The notes under the pieces: generated by a model
Database searches by the model: none
What the model was told of the DNA's origin: nothing
The model's input: the letters and a program-made list of their open reading frames with translations, nothing else
Source of the DNA: Pirellulales bacterium
Lineage (GTDB): Bacteria; Planctomycetota; Planctomycetia; Pirellulales; JALHPA01
Length of the DNA: 6,636 nt
Assembly: GCA_022842745.1 (NCBI GenBank)
Contig: JALHPA010000153.1
Span: 1-6,636 of the forward strand
Reading direction: 5' to 3'
Made by a program: the position numbers and the translations under genes
Shown here: in pieces, positions 1 through 5,594 of the stretch
How positions within the stretch are numbered: the stretch's first letter is position 1
Layout: each line of letters opens with the position of its first letter

Positions 1-2
1 CC

Positions 3-1715
3 GGGCCCGATGGGGGGGGGGGGGTTTTTGGGGCGGGGGTGGGGGGGGGGGCGGCGGGGGGGGGGGGGGGGGGGGGGGGGGGACGAGCCGCCGCGGCCCG
101 ACCTGCGCCGCGCCCCGCGGCGCGTCCCAGCACTGGCAACTTGGGGGGCGCGCGCCCTGCGTCGCGGCCCAATGTAAGTCGCCCTAGTGTCAGCCGCCCC
201 GCCGTCAGCCGTCCCAATGTAAACGTAAACCGCCCGACGGCCGGGCGGCCGAATGTCAGCCGGCCTAACGTAAATCGTCCGACGGCAAATCGGCCAGCGG
301 TGAATCGCCCATCGATTACTCGTCCTAGCGGAGGGCTGAAGCCTTCGACAAGGCCCGTCGCGCGGCCTTCGAACCGTCCCAGCATTGATCGTCCCAGCAT
401 CGCCAATCGACCGAACAACAACTTGCCGGGGGGACTAAATCGCCCCAACCAGCGTCCGAGCTTTCCCGACCTGGGAGGCGGCATTGCGGGTGGTCGACCC
501 ACGACGCTGCCAGGTCAAATCGCCGGAGGCAACTGGCCGGGAAACAATCGGCCAAACCTTCCAGGTGGAGGAAATCGCCCGGGTCAAACGCGTCCCACCC
601 GTCCGGGCGGCGCGCGCCCGACGCCAGGTGACGTCGGAGACTTCCTCGGTATGGATCGTCCGCTTCGTCCGCAGACCCTGCCTGGCAACTTGCGTCCTGG
701 CGATCGACCCGGCATCGCCCGACCGGATCGTCCAGGAATCGGAGACAGGCCAGGAATTGGCGACCGACCTGGAATCGGTGACCTGCCCGGCATCGGCAAC
801 CGGCCTGGATTCAATCGCCCAGGCTGGAACGGTCGACCGATCAACATCGGCGATATCAACCTCGGGAACAACAACATCATCAATAACCGCCCGGGTTGGG
901 TGAATATCGACAACGATCGGCTGAACAACATCGGCAATCGCTGGCAGAACCAAATCGGCGACTTAAGAGACTGGGGAACCAGGTATCCGAATCGACTTGG
1001 TTACTGGAATGGTTGGGCAGATGGCGTACGCAGTGGTTGGCGACACTGGCACCACCACGGCTGGTTTGGTCCCGATTGGTGGCAAGGACATCAGCATCCC
1101 TGGTGCGGCTGGCATTACGGATACGGTTTCAACACGCGCCCCTGGGGCTACTGGTGGACATACCCCGCATACGGCGCACTCGTGAATTGGTTCACCTGGA
1201 GGGCGCCGGCGCAAGTATGGTCCGAACCGGTGTACTACGATTACGGACAGGGCGGCAACGTTGTTTATCAAGACAACTCCGTCTATGTCGCCGGCCAGCA
1301 AGTGGCGACTGAGGAAGAGTTCGCCGAGAGCGCCATGGACCTCGCCACGGTGGAGCCCCCGGCCAGCGAGGCGGAAGCGGAAGCCGCCGAATGGATGTCG
1401 CTCGGCACGTTTGCGATTTCGTCAGGCGAGCAGGATGTCGACCCAAGTCGCTCCATCCAGTTGGCCGTGAACAAGCAAGGCGTGATCAGCGGTACGCTGT
1501 TCAATTCGCAGACCGACGCTGCGCAGTCGGTGCAAGGTCAGGTCGACAGGAACACCCAACGTGTGGCCTTTCGCATTGGCGACAGCGAAGACATCGTCGT
1601 CGAGACCGGCATCTACAACCTGACGCAGCAAGAAGCTCCTGTGTTAGTTCATTTCGGGACGGACACGACCGAAAACTGGCTGCTGGTGCGGTTGGAGCAG
1701 CCGGAGAACGAATAG
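3..1715 (+). CDS. Planctomycete Arg-Pro-repeat, Trp-rich surface/secreted protein ('mu-protocadherin-like'), 5' partial
   Basis: Function unknown; probably an exported or cell-surface structural protein. The frame is open to the window edge with no believable start. A GTG at 39 lies inside a poly-G tract and is unlikely to be the real one, so any signal peptide is lost. Order of regions: glycine/arginine/alanine-rich stretch (about 83-130); Arg-Pro pentapeptide repeats (165-329); Asn/Pro/Gly/Arg low-complexity region (to about 720); four GIGDRP-type hexapeptides (729-800); Asn/Ile-rich spacer; a Trp/His cluster (1008-1199) with 13 Trp and 7 His in 64 codons; an acidic linker of Glu and Ala (about 1305-1390); and a C-terminal domain (1389-1712) with motifs QLAVNKQG, TQRVAF, ETGIYNLTQ, LVHFG and LLVRLEQ. 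I recognise that last domain as recurrent in planctomycetes. Cadherin-type function is not supported: no cadherin calcium motifs are visible. The next gene starts 96 bases on, so shared transcription is uncertain. Sure of the reading frame from about 83 onward; function is open. Confidence 0.8.
   Translation, partial: GPDGGGGVFGAGVGGGAAGGGGGGGGGRAAAARPAPRPAARPSTGNLGGARPASRPNVSRPSVSRPAVSRPNVNVNRPTAGRPNVSRPNVNRPTANRPAVNRPSITRPSGGLKPSTRPVARPSNRPSIDRPSIANRPNNNLPGGLNRPNQRPSFPDLGGGIAGGRPTTLPGQIAGGNWPGNNRPNLPGGGNRPGQTRPTRPGGARPTPGDVGDFLGMDRPLRPQTLPGNLRPGDRPGIARPDRPGIGDRPGIGDRPGIGDLPGIGNRPGFNRPGWNGRPINIGDINLGNNNIINNRPGWVNIDNDRLNNIGNRWQNQIGDLRDWGTRYPNRLGYWNGWADGVRSGWRHWHHHGWFGPDWWQGHQHPWCGWHYGYGFNTRPWGYWWTYPAYGALVNWFTWRAPAQVWSEPVYYDYGQGGNVVYQDNSVYVAGQQVATEEEFAESAMDLATVEPPASEAEAEAAEWMSLGTFAISSGEQDVDPSRSIQLAVNKQGVISGTLFNSQTDAAQSVQGQVDRNTQRVAFRIGDSEDIVVETGIYNLTQQEAPVLVHFGTDTTENWLLVRLEQPENE
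12..82. repeat. Poly-G low-complexity tract at window edge, probable sequencing/assembly artefact
   Basis: Nearly all G: a 13-base run (12-24), then TTTTT, then G interrupted only by isolated C or T, ending in an unbroken run of 27 G (56-82). It reads as glycine in the gene 1 frame. The rest of gene 1 uses GGC, GGA and GGT as well as GGG for glycine, so a pure GGG tract is out of character. Long G runs are a known artefact of two-colour sequencing chemistry and of contig ends. A real glycine-rich coding stretch, collapsed or mis-called, is the alternative. Confidence 0.75.
165..329 (+). repeat. Degenerate 15-bp coding repeat (Arg-Pro-x-Val-Ser/Asn pentapeptides)
   Basis: Within gene 1, codons repeat with a mostly 15-base period and encode Arg-Pro-(Asn/Ser/Ala/Thr)-(Val/Ala/Ile)-(Ser/Asn/Thr) units, about eleven in a row with small irregularities. 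Arg is coded by CGC, CGG and CGT, and Pro by CCC, CCT, CCG and CCA. The peptide period is therefore better conserved than the DNA, which points to selection on the protein rather than recent slippage. Such Arg-Pro repeats should be extended, positively charged and disordered. Confidence 0.8.
729..800 (+). repeat. Four tandem 18-bp coding repeats (Arg-Pro-Gly-Ile-Gly-Asp)
   Basis: Four consecutive six-codon units start at 729, 747, 765 and 783. They encode RPGIGD, RPGIGD, RPGIGD and LPGIGN, flanked by related partial units (RPGIAR before, RPGFNR after). Third-codon positions differ between units (for example Ile as ATC or ATT, Gly as GGA, GGC or GGT), so the expansion is not very recent. The units are contiguous, with no unique spacers. 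Confidence 0.85.
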
Positions 1716-1811
1716 GCCGTTTCCGTGACGGTTTCCTGACAGGCGGTGAAGCTTCGAGTTTCATCACGATGGTCGCGTGCAACAAACCAATCTCAAATTG
1801 AGTAAGTTCCC

Positions 1812-2519
1812 ATGGACATGATCGACATTCTCGGAGGATTGCTCGGTGGCAAGTCGGGCGGCGCCGGCAGTGGGCCGGATATTTTCAAGGACATTCTCAA
1901 CCGCTCCCGACGGTCAGCGCCCGGCAGTCAAGCGGAATCGGTTCCCGGCCCACCGAGTGAGAACCAACTCGACCGTGCGGCGCGAGAGTTGGAAGATTTG
2001 CTCAATGTGGCCAATGAGCGGGGTGCAGCGCGTGGGGCCGACCGTCCGCAACCTCGGCAGCAGATTCCGGTACCTGCACCGGCTGACGCCAACTCGCCGC
2101 GTGGCGACTCGTATAGCCGATCTCGTGACGACCGAACCGCTGCATATCCGCCGACCGAGCAAATGCCGCAAAACGACCAGGCCGTCGTGCTCGTTCGCGC
2201 CATGTTGAACGCGGCCAAGGCGGACGGCCGGATCTCCCCTGACGAGCAGCGCAACATCCTCAGTCAGTTCGGCAATGGACAGGCCGACGTTGTCCAATTC
2301 CTGCGCGACGAGTTGGCCACGCCGCTCGACGTTCGCGAGTTCGCCTGGTCGGTCCCGATTGGGATGGAGGCCCAGGTGTATGGAATGTCGTTGCTGGCGA
2401 TCGCCGTTGATTCGAATGCCGAGACCAAATATCTGAGCGAGTTGGCCCACGCCTTGCGGCTTTCCACGGCGGTGCGTGAACAACTTCATCAGCGATACGG
2501 CGCCACGCCGGTCCGATAA
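1812..2519 (+). CDS. DUF533 / TerB-fold protein (YebE-like)
   Basis: A 235-residue protein of the DUF533 family, whose helical fold is related to TerB (tellurite-resistance) proteins. No biochemical activity is established; E. coli YebE is a member and is under envelope-stress (Cpx) control there. Residues 1-30 hold a short hydrophobic/glycine segment (MIDILGGLLGG) typical of the family N-terminus. Residues 31-120 are a low-complexity linker rich in Pro, Arg, Ser and Gln. The conserved domain is about 121-232, with the family signatures AAKADGRISPDEQ (134-146) and LLAIAVDSNAETKYLSELA (194-212). No clear Shine-Dalgarno site precedes ATG 1812. An in-frame ATG at 1818 is an alternative start and would remove two residues. 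The metallopeptidase gene follows 23 bases later, so the two are probably one transcript. Sure of the family, unsure of the role. Confidence 0.85.
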   Translation: MDMIDILGGLLGGKSGGAGSGPDIFKDILNRSRRSAPGSQAESVPGPPSENQLDRAARELEDLLNVANERGAARGADRPQPRQQIPVPAPADANSPRGDSYSRSRDDRTAAYPPTEQMPQNDQAVVLVRAMLNAAKADGRISPDEQRNILSQFGNGQADVVQFLRDELATPLDVREFAWSVPIGMEAQVYGMSLLAIAVDSNAETKYLSELAHALRLSTAVREQLHQRYGATPVR

Positions 2520-2529
2520 ACCTCATAAC

Positions 2530-2534
2530 AGGAG
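2530..2534 (+). promoter_or_regulatory. Shine-Dalgarno site of the metallopeptidase gene
   Basis: AGGAG lies 8 bases before ATG 2543, in the short gap after the DUF533 gene. It is one of the few clear ribosome sites in the window and supports this start, as does the MRWQGRR beginning of the protein. Confidence 0.8.
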
Positions 2535-2542
2535 CAGTTGGC

Positions 2543-3400
2543 ATGCGTTGGCAGGGTCGGCGTGGCAGTGAACATGTTGAGGACCGTCGTTCGACGACGG
2601 CGCGAAAAGTTGGCATCGGCGGTGGCATTTTTGGCTTGCTGCTCATGCTCGTGGTGTACTTGCTTGGGGGCGATCCGCGGCGGTTGGTGCAACAGCAACA
2701 GCAGAATCCGCCCGCCGCCCAACAACGACGCGCCGCGGCAGACCCTCAGGAAGAGCAACTTGCGAAATTCGTGTCCGTTATCTTGGCGGATACCGAAGAG
2801 GTCTGGCAGCAGGTTTTTCGCGAACGTGGCCAGGAGTATCGGCTTCCGCAACTCGTGATGTATCGGGACGCCGTGGAATCGGCATGCGGCTACAACTCCG
2901 CGGCTACCGGACCGTTCTATTGTCCGCTCGATTCCAAGGTCTATTTGGACCTGAGTTTCTTTGATGAGATGCGGACGCGTATGCGAGCAGAGGGGGATTT
3001 TGCTCAAGCCTATGTGATTGCCCACGAGGTTGGGCATCATGTGCAAAAGCTGTTGGGAATCTCCGAAAAGGTCCAGTCGCTGCAATCTCGCGCGTCGCGC
3101 GAGGAAGCGAACGAACTCTCGGTCCGGCTCGAACTGCAGGCTGATTTTCTGGCCGGTGTGTGGGCGCACCACGCTCAGCAGAATTGGAATATTCTCGAGC
3201 AGGGCGACATTGCCGAGGCGTTGAATGCGGCTACGGCGATTGGCGACGATCGCTTGCAGCGACAGGCTCGCGGCTTCGTCGTGCCGGAGTCCTTCACACA
3301 CGGATCGTCGGAACAACGTGCACGCTGGTTTGTGCGCGGCCTGAAATCGGGCGACATGTCCGCAGGAGATACGTTTGCCGTGCCCTACGGCGAGTTATAG
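2543..3400 (+). CDS. ypfJ: Neutral zinc metallopeptidase, YpfJ family, membrane-anchored
   Basis: A 285-residue predicted zinc-dependent protease (putative neutral zinc metallopeptidase family); its physiological substrate is not known. The start MRWQGRRGSEHVEDRR is a family hallmark. One transmembrane helix at about 24-43 (GIFGLLLMLVVYLLGG) is followed by a Gln/Pro/Ala linker (50-66) and the catalytic domain. The zinc-binding HEVGH motif is at 161-165 (His161, Glu162, His165) and the probable third ligand is in ELQADFLAG (Glu197). Two conserved cysteines sit in ESACGYN (Cys115) and GPFYCPLD (Cys127) and may form a disulfide if the domain is outside the cytoplasm. Arg/Lys residues on the N-terminal side of the helix favour an N-in, domain-out topology (inference). 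Length is normal for the family and all catalytic residues are present, so it should be active. It likely shares a transcript with the DUF533 gene upstream. Confidence 0.93.
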   Translation: MRWQGRRGSEHVEDRRSTTARKVGIGGGIFGLLLMLVVYLLGGDPRRLVQQQQQNPPAAQQRRAAADPQEEQLAKFVSVILADTEEVWQQVFRERGQEYRLPQLVMYRDAVESACGYNSAATGPFYCPLDSKVYLDLSFFDEMRTRMRAEGDFAQAYVIAHEVGHHVQKLLGISEKVQSLQSRASREEANELSVRLELQADFLAGVWAHHAQQNWNILEQGDIAEALNAATAIGDDRLQRQARGFVVPESFTHGSSEQRARWFVRGLKSGDMSAGDTFAVPYGEL

Positions 3401-3453
3401 CGTCGATCTGCCTGGCTCGACTGAGGGTCCAACTTCTTTTGATTGGCACAACC

Positions 3454-4068
3454 ATGAATGAATTGCCATCGTCATCCGGAACGAGGAACACCTCTAGAGA
3501 GGCCGTCGCCGGTCTTATCTTCCGACTGTGGTGGCTGATTCTGCTGCGCGGCATTCTGCTGGTGGTGGTGGGCGTTTACGCGATTTCTCGCCCAGACATG
3601 ACGCTGCTCGCGTGGACGCAAGTGCTGGGAGTGTTCGTGCTGGCTGACGGAGTACTTGCCGTCGTGGCCGGGATCATGGGCTGGACGGTGTCGCGCGTTT
3701 GGACCATCGTGCGGGGAGCACTGGGGATCCTGATCGGGATGTTTGTACTGGGACACCCGATCCTCGTGGGCACAATCACGGCAATGGCCGTCGTCTTCGT
3801 GATCGCATTTCAATTGATCGCGGGGGGCGTGCTGGAAGTCATTGTTGCCATCCGCGAGCGTAAGGAAATCCAGGGGGAGGGGTGGCTGATTCTGGGCGGA
3901 TTGTTGTCGATTGTTTTCGGTGGGATCCTGCTGATGGCCCCGTTAGCCTCTAGCCTGACCTTGATTCGCGTGCTGGGAATGTTCGCGATCTGCTTCGGGA
4001 TCGCATTGATCTTCAATTCCTTCCGAATGAGAAGACTCGGCAAGACGCTGAGCCTAGCAGCGCGGTGA
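3454..4068 (+). CDS. HdeD-family (DUF308) six-helix membrane protein
   Basis: A 204-residue integral membrane protein of the HdeD/DUF308 family. HdeD in E. coli is an acid-resistance membrane protein of unknown mechanism, and the wider family is uncharacterised. Six hydrophobic segments are visible at about 27-45, 51-74, 83-100, 104-131, 144-163 and 168-190, arranged as three two-helix repeats. The typical opening WWLILLRGILLVVVGVYAI is at 26-44, and repeat-like motifs follow (RGALGILIGMFVLGHP at 87-102; LGGLLSIVFGGILLMAP at 147-163). A basic loop RERKE is at 134-138 and a basic tail RMRRLGK at 191-197. The frame is open further upstream, to 3160, but that part overlaps the metallopeptidase gene out of frame. 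ATG 3454, 53 bases after that gene and just before the hydrophobic core, is the sensible start. No good Shine-Dalgarno site is seen. The specific acid-resistance role is not implied. Confidence 0.88.
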   Translation: MNELPSSSGTRNTSREAVAGLIFRLWWLILLRGILLVVVGVYAISRPDMTLLAWTQVLGVFVLADGVLAVVAGIMGWTVSRVWTIVRGALGILIGMFVLGHPILVGTITAMAVVFVIAFQLIAGGVLEVIVAIRERKEIQGEGWLILGGLLSIVFGGILLMAPLASSLTLIRVLGMFAICFGIALIFNSFRMRRLGKTLSLAAR

Positions 4069-4128
4069 TGCAACGATTCGTCGGCGAGCGAACTCATTGC
4101 TGCCGGGAAGCATAGCGAAAGAACTGAT

Positions 4129-4716
4129 ATGCAGGATCAAAACGACCAAATTCACAACGTGCCAGACAGCGCCGCCGGCGTAGCCGATCACGACGGCGGC
4201 AGTTCCAGCGAGTTATCGACGCTGGAACTGCAGCGACGTGGCGATGTGCACAAGTGTCCTGTCTGCGGCTTAGCAGTAGATGCCGAAGCGTACCATTGCC
4301 CCACCTGTCGAGCGTACTTCTGCTATCACTGCCGCGCACGACTGTTGAAGCCAGACGCGCAACTGCAATGCACTAACCAAGACTGCCAGTACTATGGCAA
4401 GCTGGTCTGCGGCGTTTGTGATCCGCAACGAGAACAGCACGAGTCGCCGGCCATCTACGCAGAACCCGAAGACGGCTACTGGCCTGCGTGGCTGGCACTG
4501 GTGCTGATTGTTGGCGCGGTGATCTGGTATTACGCGTCCTTCTGGTGGGCCTTTTTGATTGCGACCGCGACTTACGCGGGCGGCGGTTACCTGATTCAGA
4601 GGGCGGGCTGGAACCTGTTCGGTAGTGAACGCAGAGTCGAGTTGCAGAGGAAATCCACTTTTCACACTTGCGTTTCCTGCCATCGCCGCGTGAAGAAGTT
4701 GAAGCGAGTCGATTAG
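4129..4716 (+). CDS. Cysteine-rich multi-zinc-finger protein with transmembrane hairpin, unknown function
   Basis: A 195-residue protein I cannot assign to a named family. Residues 1-38 are polar and probably disordered. Residues 41-97 hold ten cysteines: CPVC (43/46), CPTC (57/60), CYHC (65/68), CTNQDC (81/86) and CGVC (94/97), with His41, His56 and His67 nearby. That is enough for at least two zinc sites, resembling tandem zinc ribbons or a RING/IBR-like cross-brace. Two hydrophobic segments (about 119-136 and 138-156), with many Trp and Tyr, form a tight membrane hairpin. A sixth pair, CVSC (181/184), lies after the membrane part and is followed by the basic tail HRRVKKLKRVD. By the positive-inside rule the tail, and hence also the zinc region, should be cytoplasmic (inference). 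Start ATG 4129 has only a weak upstream GAAAG. A stem-loop follows the stop directly. It could be a scaffold or regulatory zinc protein; there are no catalytic signatures. Confidence 0.8.
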   Translation: MQDQNDQIHNVPDSAAGVADHDGGSSSELSTLELQRRGDVHKCPVCGLAVDAEAYHCPTCRAYFCYHCRARLLKPDAQLQCTNQDCQYYGKLVCGVCDPQREQHESPAIYAEPEDGYWPAWLALVLIVGAVIWYYASFWWAFLIATATYAGGGYLIQRAGWNLFGSERRVELQRKSTFHTCVSCHRRVKKLKRVD

Positions 4717-4717
4717 G

Positions 4718-4755
4718 CGGCGCCGCAGCGTGGCACACAAGTCATTGCGGCGCTG
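4718..4755 (+). terminator. Stem-loop just after the zinc-finger gene, possible terminator
   Basis: A perfect 8-base inverted repeat, GCGCCGCA (4720-4727) and TGCGGCGC (4746-4753), extends to 11 pairs with two G-U wobbles. It encloses a 16-base loop, and the outer pair lies one base after the stop codon. No T-run follows (the downstream bases are ACGGGATCTC), so it is not a standard intrinsic terminator. It could be an mRNA 3'-end stabiliser, a pause site, or chance in GC-rich DNA. Confidence 0.35.
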
Positions 4756-4788
4756 ACGGGATCTCGAAACCAAGCTCGGGCGAGCGAC

Positions 4789-4794
4789 AGGGAG
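4789..4794 (+). promoter_or_regulatory. Shine-Dalgarno site supporting a GTG start at 4801
   Basis: AGGGAG lies 6 bases before GTG 4801. There is no ATG near this position in frame before the first membrane helix, so this site decides the choice of the GTG start for the DUF4239 gene. Confidence 0.7.
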
Positions 4795-4800
4795 TCCTTC

Positions 4801-5592
4801 GTGTTTTACTGGATCTACGACATTCCCAGCCACGAGCTGGCCTTGCTGATTGCAGGCTCGTTTGTCGTGATCTCGTGGTGCGGATGCATCTTGATCCGGC
4901 CCCTGTTGCGCATGTTCGTTCGCTCCCGCACGGAAACGAACGCCATCGTGGGAAACGTGTTGTCGTGTCATGGCGTGTTCTACGGGCTGTTGCTGGGATT
5001 GCTGGCCGTCGCGACCTACCAGAACTTCTCCGAATCCCAAGCCGTGGTCGCGGACGAAGCCGCTGCGCTGACCGCTTTGTATGAGGACTTCCAGGCCTAT
5101 CCCGAACCTCAACGCGCGCACTTGCGGTGGTTACTGCGCGACTACTGTCGGTACGTCATTAAATACGCCTGGCCGCTGCAACGGCAGGGAATTGTTCCCA
5201 AAGAGGGACGCTCCCGAATTATCGGCCTCCAGGAGCAACTCTTATCGATTGAACCACAGACCCAAAGTCAGGAGATCGTCCACGCCGAGACGATTCGTCA
5301 ATTCAATGTCTACCTGCAGCATCGCCAACGCAGATTGCAGGCGGTCAGGACGGGCATTCCGGCGGTTATGTGGTATGTCGTGTTGATCGGATCGTTGATC
5401 AATATGTCCATCGTCTGGCTGTTGGATATGAAGCTGATCAGCCACTTGTTTCTGGGCGGAATGTTAGCCTTCTTCTTGGGAACCATGATTTTTCTGATTG
5501 CCGTGCTCGACAACCCATTTCGAGGCGAAGTCAGCGTGACGCCTGAACCACTTGAAGCCGTGCACCAAATGATGCTCGAGGATTCTTACTAA
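4801..5592 (+). CDS. DUF4239 (bestrophin-like) four-helix membrane protein
   Basis: A 263-residue integral membrane protein of the DUF4239 family. Members are sometimes called bestrophin-like, but no transport activity is shown for the family to my knowledge. Two transmembrane helices at about 12-36 and 53-74 are followed by a central soluble region (76-183) that is helical and rich in Glu, Gln and Arg (for example QRAHLRWLLRDYCRYVIKYAW, 104-124). Two more helices follow at about 186-207 and 213-236. The C-terminal family motif LDNPFRGEVSVTPEPLE is at 236-252. The GTG start has a good ribosome site. Length is normal for the family. The stop codon is 2 bases from the urtA start, so translation of the two is probably coupled. 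That could mean a role in urea or amide import, or simply a shared transcript. The family is clear; the function is not. Confidence 0.87.
   Translation: MFYWIYDIPSHELALLIAGSFVVISWCGCILIRPLLRMFVRSRTETNAIVGNVLSCHGVFYGLLLGLLAVATYQNFSESQAVVADEAAALTALYEDFQAYPEPQRAHLRWLLRDYCRYVIKYAWPLQRQGIVPKEGRSRIIGLQEQLLSIEPQTQSQEIVHAETIRQFNVYLQHRQRRLQAVRTGIPAVMWYVVLIGSLINMSIVWLLDMKLISHLFLGGMLAFFLGTMIFLIAVLDNPFRGEVSVTPEPLEAVHQMMLEDSY
5578..5582 (+). promoter_or_regulatory. Candidate ribosome site for urtA inside the end of the DUF4239 gene
   Basis: GAGGA lies 12 bases before ATG 5595, overlapping the last codons of the upstream gene. The spacing is long, so re-initiation by ribosomes ending at 5592 may matter more. 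The alternative in-frame ATG at 5631 has no Shine-Dalgarno site. Confidence 0.4.
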
Positions 5593-5594
5593 TC

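Noticed and set aside
39..41. GTG as the true start codon of the first gene
   Set aside because: It lies within the poly-G tract, has no meaningful ribosome site, and the frame is open to the window edge. The gene is better treated as 5' partial.
729..800. Regular 18-bp repeats that could suggest a CRISPR array or iteron origin
   Set aside because: Units are contiguous without spacers, stay in frame, and vary at third-codon positions, so they are coding repeats of the surface protein.
1716..1811. Terminator or promoter in the gap before the DUF533 gene
   Set aside because: Only short inverted repeats (such as CTCAA-A-TTGAG at 1793-1803) and no convincing -35/-10 pair or hairpin with T-run are visible.
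2220..2249. EF-hand calcium site in the DUF533 protein (ADGRISPDE)
   Set aside because: Only the second half of the loop (Asp-Gly-x-Ile ... Glu) fits. Loop positions 1 and 3 are Ala and Lys, so calcium binding is unlikely; this is the normal DUF533/TerB-fold signature.
2489..3316. Long open frame on the - strand opposite the metallopeptidase (275 codons)
   Set aside because: It lies antisense to a well-supported YpfJ-family gene, has no recognisable motifs, and is explained by GC-rich codon structure. The same applies to the - strand frames at 4270-5121 and 435-953.
3160..3453. In-frame upstream extension of the HdeD-family gene
   Set aside because: It overlaps the end of the metallopeptidase gene in another frame and adds a charged, non-homologous N-terminus. 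ATG 3454 gives the normal family start and length.
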